Part shown: positions 22,993 through 31,423 of the stretch, in pieces
How the letters are laid out: the number at the start of each line of letters is the position of its first letter
Numbering within the stretch: position 1 is the first letter of the stretch
Assembly: GCF_020037015.1 (NCBI RefSeq)
Contig: NZ_JAIQDE010000006.1
Span: forward strand, 1-64,000
Source of the DNA: Corallococcus sp. AS-1-6
GTDB taxonomy: Bacteria > Myxococcota > Myxococcia > Myxococcales > Myxococcaceae
Direction of reading: 5' to 3'
DNA: 64,000 nucleotides
Position numbers and translations under genes: made by a program
The notes under the pieces: model-generated
Database searches by the model: none
What the model was told of the DNA's origin: nothing
The model's input: the letters and a program-made list of their open reading frames with translations, nothing else

Positions 22993-23017
22993 GAATATTC
23001 TGTGTCACGGAATATCC
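22993..23017. promoter_or_regulatory. Imperfect palindrome over the MarR start
   Basis: The half-sites GAATATTCTGTG and CACGGAATATCC pair at 10 of 12 positions around a central T. This is the size of typical MarR operators (about 16-25 bp). It overlaps the GTG at 23002, so binding would block the regulator's own transcription or translation. A weak -35, TTGACC (22966-22971), with TAATGA (22989-22994) 17 nt downstream, precedes it. The modA start at 22912 is 81 nt away on the other strand. Confidence 0.55.
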
Positions 23018-23487
23018 ATAAAGAGGATGAAGCGCTCTCGAAGGACATCGACCGGTTGCAGGAGTTGATGTTCTCGCTGGGTCGTCGCCGTTCACTCCGT
23101 GACCCCATCGCCAGCACCTGCGAGCAGCTCCAGTTCACGCCGCCCCAGGTGCATGCCCTGCTGTGGCTGGGCCTGGACGGCTCGCTCACCATGGGCGAGC
23201 TGGCCCGGCGACTGGGCGTCACCGAAAAGACCGTCACGGGCGTCGTGGACCGCCTGGAGCGTGAAGGCCACCTCGTCCGCGAACGCGGGGAGACTGACCG
23301 GCGCGTCGTGCGCTGCCGCCTCACCGACAAGGGCAAGCAGACCTTCGCCAAGCTCGACCGCTCCATGCACCGCGCGATGGGCGTGGTGATGGGCATGCTC
23401 GACCCGGACGACCGGCAGGCCCTCTTCCGCGTCCTGGAGAAGGTGCTCAGCAAGCTGGACGCGCCGGACTCCGCGTCCGGGAGCTGA
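23002..23487 (+). CDS. MarR-family transcriptional regulator
   Basis: 161 residues from the GTG, typical for MarR. The winged helix is clear: LTMGELARRLGVTEKTVTGV is the helix-turn-helix and RERGETDRRVVRCRLTDKG the wing. Helices at both ends form the dimer interface. The start is uncertain: the GTG at 23002 keeps the usual first helix (LSKDIDRLQELMFSLG) but lacks a ribosome-binding site and lies in a palindrome, whereas an ATG at 23068 has AGGAG just upstream but shortens the helix. It is divergent from modA and may regulate the mod genes or itself. The effector is unknown. Confidence 0.85.
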   Translation: MSRNIHKEDEALSKDIDRLQELMFSLGRRRSLRDPIASTCEQLQFTPPQVHALLWLGLDGSLTMGELARRLGVTEKTVTGVVDRLEREGHLVRERGETDRRVVRCRLTDKGKQTFAKLDRSMHRAMGVVMGMLDPDDRQALFRVLEKVLSKLDAPDSASGS

Positions 23488-23493
23488 AGGCCG

Positions 23494-24132
23494 TCAGCGC
23501 CTGTCCGGCGCCGGCGCCCGCGCCCACAGGAGGCGCGGGTGCAGGAGCAGCGCGAACGCCTCCCGCACCGTCCAGTACGCCCGGTCCCCCGCGCGCATCC
23601 GCCCGGCGATGGGGGCGGGGCTCGTGGCCACCTCCAGCCCCTCGCGCCGGAAGCACTGCCTCGCGCGCAGCAGGTGATACGGGTCGGAGACCACCACCAC
23701 CCGGCGCGCCCCCCGCTCGCGCAGCACGCGCGCGCTGAACCGCGCGTTGGCCTGCGTGGAGTGGCTGTCCTCCTCCAGCACGCACGCGGACGCGGGCACG
23801 CCCGCCGCCACCGCCAGCTCGCGCATCACGCGCGCCTCGGACGGCGGATGGGCCCCCACGCCTCCGGACAACACCAACCACGGCGCCACGCCCCGGTGAT
23901 ACAGCGCGACCGCCTGCTCCACGCGCGCCACCAGCGCCCCGGACGGCACGCCGCCCGGCAACACCCGCGCGCCCAGCACCACCAGCGCGTCCGCCTCCGT
24001 CACGCGCTCGCGCCGGCCAAAGCGGTCCACCCACCAGGCCAGCCCGAACACACCGCCCGTGAGCACGCCCGCGCACAGGAGCACCGCCCGGCGCGCACGT
24101 CCGGGTCTGGGGAGGAGGGCAAGGGGACGCAC
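23494..24132 (-). CDS. DUF218 (YdcF/ElyC-like) membrane protein
   Basis: 212 residues. An N-terminal transmembrane helix (ARRAVLLCAGVLTGGVFGLAW, about 13-33) anchors a periplasmic DUF218 domain. Its motifs VVLGARV, LSGGVGAHPPSEARVM and EEDSHSTQANA are visible. Family members include ElyC and SanA, which affect envelope polysaccharide or vancomycin resistance. The biochemical activity is not firmly known. It starts with GTG and has AGGG 8 nt upstream. It converges on the MarR gene with a 6-nt gap. No operon partner is seen. Confidence 0.82.
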   Translation of the reverse strand: MRPLALLPRPGRARRAVLLCAGVLTGGVFGLAWWVDRFGRRERVTEADALVVLGARVLPGGVPSGALVARVEQAVALYHRGVAPWLVLSGGVGAHPPSEARVMRELAVAAGVPASACVLEEDSHSTQANARFSARVLRERGARRVVVVSDPYHLLRARQCFRREGLEVATSPAPIAGRMRAGDRAYWTVREAFALLLHPRLLWARAPAPDRR

Positions 24133-24351
24133 CGCCAGGACCCTAGTCCTGCACCGGACATCCCGCGGCCCCGGATACGCCTCCAGCGAGGCAGTGTGTC
24201 CGCGATGACAGGTTTCACGGTGTGAGGTGGACGCACGACCCGGTGAATTGTCGCGATGCGTATCGCCCCGGAGTGGGTCTCAAGACACAATGCGCAAATG
24301 ACCCGGCCGGGGTCCGAGGCGAACCCGGGGCGGCCGGTGGGAGGCATACGG

Positions 24352-24915
24352 ATGGATGTCAAAGGCGTCGCATTCCTGGCACGGCAGACCATGGCGGTGC
24401 AGGCCTTCGGCGAACCGGCATGGAAGGCCTTCCTCGCGGAGCAGGCGAAGCGGGACCCCATCTTCGGGCAGCTCATCATGCCGGTCTCGCGCATCCCGGC
24501 GGACGCCTTCCTCCGCCTCAACGAGGCCTTCACCCAGCGCTTCTACGGCGGCGACACCAAGGCCTACTGGCAATACGGCATCAAGTCCGCCGAGTACGCG
24601 CTGGGCCAGGGCCAGCTCAAGACGATGTTCGGCAAGGACGACTTCCGCCGCTTCGCCCTGTTCACCCCCGGCATCTGGAAGGGCTACTTCACCGAAGGCG
24701 AGCTGACCGCGCAGTTGCAGGGCGACACCGTGGAGCTGCGCATCACCGGCGTGCCCCGGCCGCACATCTACTTCGAGCTCGCGGTGATGGGCTTCGCCTC
24801 CGGGGGCCTCGCGTACCTGAGCGGCCGCAAGGAGATCCACCACGAGGTGCTGAAGGGCTTCAGCAAGGGGGACATGGAGGTCCTCTACCGCTTCACCCTG
24901 CCCACCCCGGCTTGA
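24352..24915 (+). CDS. Hypothetical protein (myxobacterial type)
   Basis: 187 residues, no family assigned. It has no signal peptide or membrane segment. The sequence alternates helices and strands, with aromatic-rich stretches (TKAYWQYGIKSAEYALG, FTPGIWKGYF). The tail VLYRFTLPTPA resembles the end of sensory domains of the 4VR or heme-NO-binding kind, but I cannot support that call. The ATG at 24352 has GGAGG 8 nt upstream. It converges on the endonuclease/phosphatase-like gene with only 3 nt between the stops. Confidence 0.7.
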   Translation: MDVKGVAFLARQTMAVQAFGEPAWKAFLAEQAKRDPIFGQLIMPVSRIPADAFLRLNEAFTQRFYGGDTKAYWQYGIKSAEYALGQGQLKTMFGKDDFRRFALFTPGIWKGYFTEGELTAQLQGDTVELRITGVPRPHIYFELAVMGFASGGLAYLSGRKEIHHEVLKGFSKGDMEVLYRFTLPTPA

Positions 24916-24918
24916 GCC

Positions 24919-25842
24919 TCAGGGCGCCGAGGCGGCCGTGGCCGTGCCCGCGGGCGCGGCTCCAGCCGGAGCCACGACGACCGGAGCCTCGACCGGAGCC
25001 TGGGAGGGCTGAAGCCGCAGGTCCGCCACCACGGGGTAGTGGTCGGACGCGCCCACGCGCAGCACGCGCGTGGCCACCGGGGTGAAGGCGCCGCACGCCA
25101 TCACGTAGTCGATGCGCAGGGACCTCAGGAACAGCGGCATGGGGTAGGTGCCCGTCCCGTCGGAGCGGGTGACGCGCGCCACGTCCTGGAGCTGGCGGCG
25201 CAACAGGCGCACCGGGCGCGAGTCCGGGTCGTCGTTCAGGTCCCCCATCAGGAGCCGGGGCCGGGTGTCCTTCGCCAGCAGCCGCGAGATGAAGACGCTC
25301 TGGCGCACGCGCGCCGCGCCGTTGAAGGGCCGGCGGATGAGGTGCGTGGCGTAGACGCTCACCTCGCGCCCGTCCACGTCCAGCACGGCGTGCGCCAGCG
25401 TGCGCGGCTCCGCGCCCCTCGGCGTGGGCAGCGGGTACTGCGCCAGGGACTGGAACGGGTGGCGCGACAGGAGCGCGATGCCGTACGCGCCGCCGTACAG
25501 CCGCGTGGTGCCGAAGTGCGCGCGGTACTTCAGGCCGGTGAGCGCGGACAGCCGCTCCACCTGGTCCTCGCCGCGCGCGCGCGTGGAGCCCACGTCCACC
25601 TCCTGCAGCGCGACGACGTCCGGGCCCTCCTGGCGGATGACCTCCGCCACCTGCTCCAGCCCCTTGAGGCCGGACTGGATGTTGAAGGTCATCACCCGCA
25701 GGGCGCCCGGGTCGCGCGCGGGGGCGGCGGCGACGGGGGTGGTGCCCGAGGACAGGGTGGGACGCACGGGACCGGAGGCACAGGCCAGGGTTCCCGCGAC
25801 GAACAGGGCGGTCAGCAGGGGGCTCGTTCGCGTCATTCGCAT
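24919..25842 (-). CDS. Lipoprotein of the endonuclease/exonuclease/phosphatase family
   Basis: 307 residues. A lipoprotein signal (LTALFVAGTLAC) precedes an EEP domain with the expected motifs: MTFNIQSG, ALQEVD (catalytic Glu), the ATHLIRRP loop, MGDLNDDP (Asp and Asn) and SDHYPV (Asp and His). The family hydrolyses phosphodiesters or phosphoesters in nucleic acids or lipids. The substrate here is not known. The C-terminal 40 residues are Ala/Pro-rich and likely extended. It would act on the cell surface or in the periplasm. It is not in an obvious operon. Confidence 0.87.
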   Translation of the reverse strand: MRMTRTSPLLTALFVAGTLACASGPVRPTLSSGTTPVAAAPARDPGALRVMTFNIQSGLKGLEQVAEVIRQEGPDVVALQEVDVGSTRARGEDQVERLSALTGLKYRAHFGTTRLYGGAYGIALLSRHPFQSLAQYPLPTPRGAEPRTLAHAVLDVDGREVSVYATHLIRRPFNGAARVRQSVFISRLLAKDTRPRLLMGDLNDDPDSRPVRLLRRQLQDVARVTRSDGTGTYPMPLFLRSLRIDYVMACGAFTPVATRVLRVGASDHYPVVADLRLQPSQAPVEAPVVVAPAGAAPAGTATAASAP

Positions 25843-25932
25843 CAGGGGGGGCGATGGTAGGCCGCCCGCCCTCGCGCTGTCGTCCCGCCCCCCGGGGCCC
25901 GGCCGGAGGGCAGGCGGGCCCGAGGCCCCGGC

Positions 25933-26547
25933 TCAGGACCGGCGGCGGCGGCGCGCGGCCAGCGCCGCGAACACCGCGATGAGCGCCGCGGGAGCGCCGC
26001 CGGTGGCCACGGAGCAGCCGCCCTCGTCCTCCTTGATGGGCGCCGGGTCGCTGCCGCCGGTGACGACGACGTCCAGCGTGGCGTTGGCGTGCGCGTCCCC
26101 CGTGGCGGCGGTGTCGCCGTTCACGGAGTTGCCGGCGGCGTACACCTTGTAGGTGCCGTTGGTGGCCGGGGCCACCAGCGAGAAGTCGAAGCGCGCCGAG
26201 CCGTTGGAGAAGGCCTTGGGCAGCGAGTGCGTCAGCTCGCCGTTCAGCACCTTCGTGCCCGAGCCCGCGGTCAGCGTCGCGCCGTCCGAGGCCACGTTCA
26301 TGCCCGCCTTCGCGCCGGGGCCGCCCGTGATGATCAACGAGTACTGGCCCGTCTGGCCCGCCGTCAGCGCCGTGGGCCCCTCCAGCGTCACCGTGGGGGT
26401 GCTCGAGCCGCCGCCGTGGCAGCCGGACGCGGTGCAGGACACGCTCTGCTTGCCGCTGCGCCCGCTGATGCCGGTGGAGTTGGCGAACGCGGAGCCCGCG
26501 ACAAGGCACACCGCGACCGCGCCCACGGACGGAAGAATGGACCGCAT
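25933..26547 (-). CDS. MYXO-CTERM-anchored secreted protein
   Basis: 204 residues. A signal peptide (MRSILPSVGAVAVCLVAGSA) is followed by an N-terminal CTASGCH motif (Cys38, Cys43, His44), which recalls c-type heme sites but has four residues between the cysteines instead of two. An Ig-like sandwich (TVTLEGPTALTAGQTGQYSL) fills the middle. The C-terminus is the MYXO-CTERM sorting signal: a Cys (EGGCSVA), a hydrophobic helix and an Arg cluster (ARRRRRS). In myxobacteria this tail is processed after export and the protein is displayed at the surface. It may belong to the MXAN_6652 family. Heme binding is not shown. Confidence 0.82.
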   Translation of the reverse strand: MRSILPSVGAVAVCLVAGSAFANSTGISGRSGKQSVSCTASGCHGGGSSTPTVTLEGPTALTAGQTGQYSLIITGGPGAKAGMNVASDGATLTAGSGTKVLNGELTHSLPKAFSNGSARFDFSLVAPATNGTYKVYAAGNSVNGDTAATGDAHANATLDVVVTGGSDPAPIKEDEGGCSVATGGAPAALIAVFAALAARRRRRS

Positions 26548-26666
26548 GGAATGGACCTCCTGGGGGGAAACTCAGGAAAAAGAGGGAGGTCCTCTTGTAG
26601 CGCAGCGCGGCGTGGAGTGCAGCAGGCGACACTCCCCTGCGACGCGGAGGCAGGGCGTACCGCGAC

Positions 26667-27362
26667 CTACAGCCGGGAGAAGGCGTCGTGGAGGGCCTTC
26701 TGGGCGCCGTGCTCCAGCACCTGTCCGTGACAGACGATGACGCGCGCCACGTCCCACTTCAGCGCACGCTGGAGCGAAGCGCGCACGGCCTCCGGGTCCT
26801 TGGTGAACAGGCGCAGGAAGCGCGGGGCGGCGAACCGGCCCAGGACGCCGTCCAGCCACAGGTACGCGCGCAGCTTGAGGCCCTCCGCGTGCGCGTAGTG
26901 GAAGGCCAGGTCGGTGACGAGCGCGGTGCGCGACGGGCGGTGGAAGAAGAGGAACTCGTTGAGCTGGGGCATGCCGCGCACGTGCATCTGTTCCAGCACG
27001 GGGGCCCAGGCGGGGTCCGGGAGGTCCTCCAGCTCCAGGTCGATGCGCAGCGCCGGCTGCTTCGCGCGCAGCCCCCGGGGCGCCACCACGCGGGCGTCGG
27101 GGAAGGCCGCGGCCCAGTCTGGCAGGTGCAGGTGGTGGAAGAGGTTGGGGGCCACCAGGAAGCGCACGGGGCCCAGGGCGGCCACGGCGGCCCTGCGCTC
27201 CGGCGTGAAGGCGACAGGCGAGTGCACCCACAGCCCGCCGTCCGGCAGGCGGAGGACCGTCATGCGGCCGCCCACCGGCACGCCGAACAGGGAGAAGGGG
27301 GCGTCGAACACGTGGACGCCGTCAGCGAGCTGGCGGGGCGAGGTGTCAGGGGGCGTGGGCAT
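26667..27362 (-). CDS. DUF4336 / metallo-beta-lactamase-fold protein
   Basis: 231 residues from the ATG at 27362. The pattern ADGVHVFDAPFSLFGVPVGG, then RMTVLRLPDGGLWVHSPV, then NLFHHLHLPDWAAAFPDA resembles DUF4336 proteins, which have a metallo-beta-lactamase-like fold. The His-rich loop HHLHLPDW would be the metal site but departs from the canonical HxHxDH, so hydrolase activity is not assured. An ATG at 27383 is an alternative. It is divergent from proS across 127 nt. Function unknown. Confidence 0.75.
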   Translation of the reverse strand: MPTPPDTSPRQLADGVHVFDAPFSLFGVPVGGRMTVLRLPDGGLWVHSPVAFTPERRAAVAALGPVRFLVAPNLFHHLHLPDWAAAFPDARVVAPRGLRAKQPALRIDLELEDLPDPAWAPVLEQMHVRGMPQLNEFLFFHRPSRTALVTDLAFHYAHAEGLKLRAYLWLDGVLGRFAAPRFLRLFTKDPEAVRASLQRALKWDVARVIVCHGQVLEHGAQKALHDAFSRL

Positions 27363-27422
27363 GGCGGGTCGTTTTCCAAGCATGGACGGCGTCCAGGGGA
27401 CGAGTCCGGCCTGCGTCCGGCG

Positions 27423-27451
27423 TTGATTTCCGGAACATCCCAGCGTAGGCA
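27423..27451 (+). promoter_or_regulatory. Candidate promoter of proS
   Basis: TTGATT (27423-27428) and TAGGCA (27446-27451) are spaced 17 nt apart, about 40 nt before the proS ATG. Four of six -35 bases but only two of six -10 bases match consensus. Confidence 0.35.
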
Positions 27452-27489
27452 ACCCCCACTTTCCATCCCCTAGCAAGGTTCCCAAGCAC

Positions 27490-28923
27490 ATGGCCGAGAA
27501 GCTCACGCCCCGCGAGAAGGGCTTTTCCGAGTGGTACGTCGACCTGGTCCAGAAGGCGAAGCTCGCCGACTACTCGGACGTGAAGGGCTGCATGGTCATC
27601 CGCCCCAACGGCTACGCGCTGTGGGAGAACATCCAGCGGACGATGGACAAGATGTTCAAGGACACGGGCGTGAAGAACGCCTACTTCCCGCTGCTCATCC
27701 CGGAGTCCTTCCTCAAGAAGGAAGCCGAGCACGTGGAGGGCTTCAACCCGCAGTTGGCGGTCGTCACGCACGCGGGCGGCGCGAAGCTGGAGGAGCCGTA
27801 CGTCATCCGGCCCACGTCCGAGACCATCATCAACCGCAGCTTCTCCAAGTGGATCCAGAGCTACCGGGACCTGCCCCTGCTGGTGAACCAGTGGGCCAAC
27901 GTGATGCGCTGGGAGATGCGCACGCGCCTGTTCCTGCGCACCACGGAGTTCCTCTGGCAGGAGGGCCACACCTGCCATGAGACGGAGGCGGACGCGGAGG
28001 AGCGCACGCTGCAGATGCTGGAGGTCTACCGCACGTTCGCGGAGGACTACATGGCCATGCCCGTGCTGCCGGGGCGCAAGTCGGAGTCGGAGAAGTTCGC
28101 CGGCGCGCTGCGCACGTACAGCATCGAGGCCATGATGCAGGACAAGAAGGCGCTCCAGGCGGGCACCAGCCACAACCTGGGCCAGAACTTCGCCAAGGCC
28201 TTCGACACCACGTTCCAGGGCCGCGACGGCAAGGTGCACCACGTGTGGCAGACGTCGTGGGGCTCCTCCACGCGCCTCATCGGCGGGCTCATCCTCACGC
28301 ACTCGGATGACGCGGGCCTCGTGGTGCCGCCGCGCATCGCGGCCACGCACGTGGTCATCATCCCCATCGCGGGCAAGGCGACGGACGCGGAGAAGACGCA
28401 GGTGATGGAGAAGTCGCACGCGCTCGCCGCGGACCTGCGCAAGGCGGGCCTGGGCGTGGTGGTGGACGACGACGAAACGAAGGGCCCGGGCTTCAAGTAC
28501 AACGAGCACGAGCTCATCGGCACGTGTCTGCGCATCGAGCTGGGGCCCAAGGACCTGGCCAAGGGCTCGTGCGTGATGGTGCGCCGCGACCTGCGCCAGA
28601 AGGAGTTCGTGTCGCTGGACGAGGCCGTCGCCAAGGCACAGGCCATGCTGGACCAGATGCAGAAGGACCTGTTCCAGAAGGCCAGGGACTTCCGCGACTC
28701 GCACACCTTCGAGGTCAACTCCTACGAGGAGCTGAAGGCGCGCGCGGAGGACGGCTTCCTGCTGGCGCACTGGGACCTGGACCCGAAGACGGAGGCGCGC
28801 ATCAAGGAGGAGACGGGCCTCACCACCCGCTGCCGCCCGTTCAGCCTCAAGCAGGAGCCGGGCAAGTGCGTGCTGACCGGCAACCCCTCGCCGGGCCGCA
28901 TCGTGTTCTCCAAGGCGTACTGA
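27490..28923 (+). CDS. proS: Proline--tRNA ligase (short, type 3)
   Basis: 477 residues, the size of the archaeal/eukaryotic-like ProRS without the editing insertion. It charges tRNA-Pro with proline. The class II catalytic core is visible: motif 2 region [20 protein letters not shown] and motif 3 region [20 protein letters not shown]. The anticodon-binding domain begins near [16 protein letters not shown], and a C-terminal zinc-like segment [16 protein letters not shown] ends the protein. The start ATG lies 127 nt from the divergent DUF4336 gene. It is a housekeeping gene followed by a bidirectional terminator-like hairpin. Confidence 0.95.
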   Translation: MAEKLTPREKGFSEWYVDLVQKAKLADYSDVKGCMVIRPNGYALWENIQRTMDKMFKDTGVKNAYFPLLIPESFLKKEAEHVEGFNPQLAVVTHAGGAKLEEPYVIRPTSETIINRSFSKWIQSYRDLPLLVNQWANVMRWEMRTRLFLRTTEFLWQEGHTCHETEADAEERTLQMLEVYRTFAEDYMAMPVLPGRKSESEKFAGALRTYSIEAMMQDKKALQAGTSHNLGQNFAKAFDTTFQGRDGKVHHVWQTSWGSSTRLIGGLILTHSDDAGLVVPPRIAATHVVIIPIAGKATDAEKTQVMEKSHALAADLRKAGLGVVVDDDETKGPGFKYNEHELIGTCLRIELGPKDLAKGSCVMVRRDLRQKEFVSLDEAVAKAQAMLDQMQKDLFQKARDFRDSHTFEVNSYEELKARAEDGFLLAHWDLDPKTEARIKEETGLTTRCRPFSLKQEPGKCVLTGNPSPGRIVFSKAY

Positions 28924-28950
28924 GCCGGGGAGCGCGTCCGCCGCATCCGC

Positions 28951-28976
28951 GGGGCTGGGAGGCGACTCCCGGCCCC
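28951..28976. terminator. Bidirectional terminator between proS and the cyclase
   Basis: GGGGCTGGGAG pairs with CTCCCGGCCCC through an 11-bp stem with one G-U pair and loop GCGA, in the gap between the two convergent genes. The T-tract is short (GTTGTCATT on the plus side). Confidence 0.6.
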
Positions 28977-28993
28977 GTTGTCATTCCAGCGCG

Positions 28994-30235
28994 TCAGCTC
29001 GCGGCGAGCAGGCCGCGCTTGCGGGGCAGGAAGGTGGCCACCGGCTCCGGCTTGCCCGCGACGGGCAGCGGGGCGGCGGCCTCGAAGTCGAAGGTGTCCC
29101 CGCAGCGCTCGCGCGTGGCGTGGGAGACGAGCACCGGGGCGCCGACCTTCTTCGTCAGGCCCTCGATGCGGCTGGCCAGGTTCACCGCGTCGCCGATGAC
29201 GGTGTACTCGCGGCGCTGCTCGCTGCCGACGGCGCCCACCACCACGCGGCCGGTGTGGATGCCCACGCCGATGTCGAGCGTGAACTCCCCCCGGGCGGCG
29301 CGCTCCTGGTTGAGGGCCTTCAGCGCGTCCAGCATGGCCAGCCCGCAGGCCACGGCGGCCTCCGGGTGGTCGGGCTGCTCCAGGGGCGCGCCGAAGTACG
29401 CGAGGATGCCGTCGCCGATGAACTTGTCCAGGGTGCCGCCGTGGCGGAACACCACCTCCACCATGCGCGACAGGTACTCGTTGAGCAGCGCCACCACCTG
29501 GGGGCTGTCCATCCGGTCCGACAGCGAGGTGAAGCCGCGGATGTCGGAGAACAGCAGCGTCACCTCGCGGTGCTCGCCGGCCTCGCCGTCGGTGCCGCGC
29601 TCGGAGATGCGCCGGGCGACCTCCGGGGAGAAGAAGCGGCCCAGCCGTTCGCGCTGCATCTCCTCTCGCACCACGTCCGTCACCAGCCCCATCACCGTGC
29701 GGCTGATGAAGAAGGCCACGGACGACGCGAGCACCATCACCAGCACCATGCCGGGCAGGAACTGCGAGGGCGAAAGGCCCGCGCTCAAGGTGAGCAGGGC
29801 GACCGCGACGATGCCCAGCGCCGTGGCCCCCGCGACGATGAGCCGCGACAGCGTCACCATGGACACGATGACCACCAGCACCATGTACACGCCCATGGTG
29901 AGCAGCGCGGTGGGCACGCCGTTGGCGGTGGCCGGGATGGCCTGCGCCTGGAGGAAGTAGATGAGCGGCATGTCCAGCAGCGCCACGCCCAGCGCGGGCC
30001 GCCGCAGCAGGTCCGGCACCTTGCGCCCCGCCGCCCACAGCGCCACCGCGAGCGCGAGGTAGGCCCCCAGCACGCCGCGAGACACGCTCCAGTCGTCCGC
30101 CACGGCCATCAGCAGCCACGCGGCGGTGGCGCCGACGCGCGTCAGGCTGAGCCAGGAGCCGACATCGGCCCGCCACTCGCCCAGCCGGCGTTGCAGGGTG
30201 CCTTCGACTCGGGCGCGTGAGAACAGGAACCGCAT
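28994..30235 (-). CDS. Membrane-bound class III adenylyl cyclase
   Basis: 413 residues. The N-terminal half holds about five transmembrane helices (for example [19 protein letters not shown]). A HAMP-like linker ([20 protein letters not shown]) leads into the cyclase domain. The metal Asp residues are in FSDIRGF (about 230) and [10 protein letters not shown] (about 272). The Lys before the second (DKFIGDG) and the Asp in GDAVNLASR are the residues that select ATP, and Asn/Arg for the transition state are in NLASRIEG. It should make cAMP at the membrane. The Met at 30235 is taken as start, with no strong ribosome-binding site seen. No phosphodiesterase is adjacent. Confidence 0.9.
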   Translation of the reverse strand: MRFLFSRARVEGTLQRRLGEWRADVGSWLSLTRVGATAAWLLMAVADDWSVSRGVLGAYLALAVALWAAGRKVPDLLRRPALGVALLDMPLIYFLQAQAIPATANGVPTALLTMGVYMVLVVIVSMVTLSRLIVAGATALGIVAVALLTLSAGLSPSQFLPGMVLVMVLASSVAFFISRTVMGLVTDVVREEMQRERLGRFFSPEVARRISERGTDGEAGEHREVTLLFSDIRGFTSLSDRMDSPQVVALLNEYLSRMVEVVFRHGGTLDKFIGDGILAYFGAPLEQPDHPEAAVACGLAMLDALKALNQERAARGEFTLDIGVGIHTGRVVVGAVGSEQRREYTVIGDAVNLASRIEGLTKKVGAPVLVSHATRERCGDTFDFEAAAPLPVAGKPEPVATFLPRKRGLLAAS

Positions 30236-30307
30236 GTCTCCCCGGAGGCTACCCCACGCGTGGGGCCCCTCTCCAGGCGGGGTCCCCGTGCGTTAGGGTC
30301 CCGGCCC

Positions 30308-30853
30308 ATGGCGAGCATCGGGCACGTGGCGGTGGGCATGGCGTTGGGGCGTCATGAGACGGGGGCGGGCGCGCCCTGGCGGCGGCGGGTGGCGGTGATG
30401 GGGTTCCTGTCCCTGCTCGCCCTGCTGCCGGACGCGGACGTGGTGGCGTTCGCGCTGCGCATCCCCTACGCGGCGACGTGGGGACACCGCGGCGCGTCGC
30501 ACTCGCTCGTGTTCGCGGCGGCGGTGGCGCTCGCGGTGGCGGCGCTGGCCCGGTGGAAGGGCGAGTCCGCCACGCGCTGGGGCCTCCTGACGCTGGCGGC
30601 GGTGGCCAGCCACGGCATCCTGGACACGCTCACGGACGGCGGGCTGGGCGCGGCCCTCTTCTGGCCCTTCTCCGACGCGCGCGTCTTCGCCCCGGTGCGT
30701 CCGCTGCCGGTGGCGCCCATTGGCGCGGGCATGCTGTCCGCGCGGGGCCTGTACGTGAGCGGCGTGGAGTTCCTCGTGTTCCTGCCCGCCTGGGCCTACG
30801 CGCTGTGGCCCCGGAAGAGGGCGCGCGCGGTGGGGAGCGTCCAGGTTCCCTGA
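30308..30853 (+). CDS. YdjM-like membrane-bound metal-dependent hydrolase
   Basis: 181 residues with four or five hydrophobic helices. Family motifs are seen: GHVAVGMALGR with a His near the N-terminus, LLPDADVV, and GHRGASHSLVF where His and Asp/Ser cluster, then SHGILDTLTDGG. These fit the DUF457/YdjM group of inner membrane proteins, whose hydrolase activity is only predicted. The ATG at 30308 has AGGGT about 8 nt upstream and is preferred to an in-frame start at 30260. It is followed by thpR after 18 nt, suggesting one transcript. Confidence 0.8.
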   Translation: MASIGHVAVGMALGRHETGAGAPWRRRVAVMGFLSLLALLPDADVVAFALRIPYAATWGHRGASHSLVFAAAVALAVAALARWKGESATRWGLLTLAAVASHGILDTLTDGGLGAALFWPFSDARVFAPVRPLPVAPIGAGMLSARGLYVSGVEFLVFLPAWAYALWPRKRARAVGSVQVP

Positions 30854-30871
30854 AGGAGGAGGTCCTTCGCG

Positions 30872-31423
30872 ATGCGCCTGTTCACCGCCGTGACGTTGGG
30901 AGAGGTCCTCACCGCGCAGACGGAGCGGGGCATCGAGCGCCTGCGCGCCCTGGCTCCGGACGCGAAGTGGGTGCGGCCGGAGGGCGTGCACCTGACGCTG
31001 CTCTTCCTGGGGGACGTGGAGGAGGGCCGCCTGCCGGAGCTGCGCGACGCGCTGGAGCCGGTGGGGCTCTACCACGCGCCGTTCGTGCTGTCGGTGGCGG
31101 GGGGAGGGACGTTCGGTCCGCCGTCCCACCCGCGCGTACTCTGGGCGGACGTGCGCGGGGACACCGCGGCGCTGAAGGCGCTCCAGGCGGACGTGGCCCG
31201 CGCGCTGGAGCCCCTGGGCTTCACGTCGGAGCACGGCGAGTACATCGCGCACCTGACGCTGGCCCGGGCCCGGCCGCCGCGCGGGGACCCGGCGCTGGCG
31301 GCGTGCGCGAGCGAGCTGCAGGGCGCGTCCTGGGGCGAGGGGCGCGTGGACCGGCTGGTGCTGTTCGAGAGCACGCGCGGCCACTACGTGCCCCGCCTGG
31401 AGGTGATGCTGGAGCGCGGCTAG
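30872..31423 (+). CDS. thpR: RNA 2',3'-cyclic phosphodiesterase (2'-5' RNA ligase family)
   Basis: 183 residues, the usual length. Both catalytic HxTx motifs are present: HLTLLFLG (about 43) and HLTLARAR (about 129). The family opens 2',3'-cyclic phosphates on RNA or joins 2'-5' ends; the cellular RNA target is unclear. AGGAGG lies 10 nt upstream of the ATG. Its stop overlaps the stop of the convergent histidine kinase by 4 nt. Confidence 0.9.
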   Translation: MRLFTAVTLGEVLTAQTERGIERLRALAPDAKWVRPEGVHLTLLFLGDVEEGRLPELRDALEPVGLYHAPFVLSVAGGGTFGPPSHPRVLWADVRGDTAALKALQADVARALEPLGFTSEHGEYIAHLTLARARPPRGDPALAACASELQGASWGEGRVDRLVLFESTRGHYVPRLEVMLERG

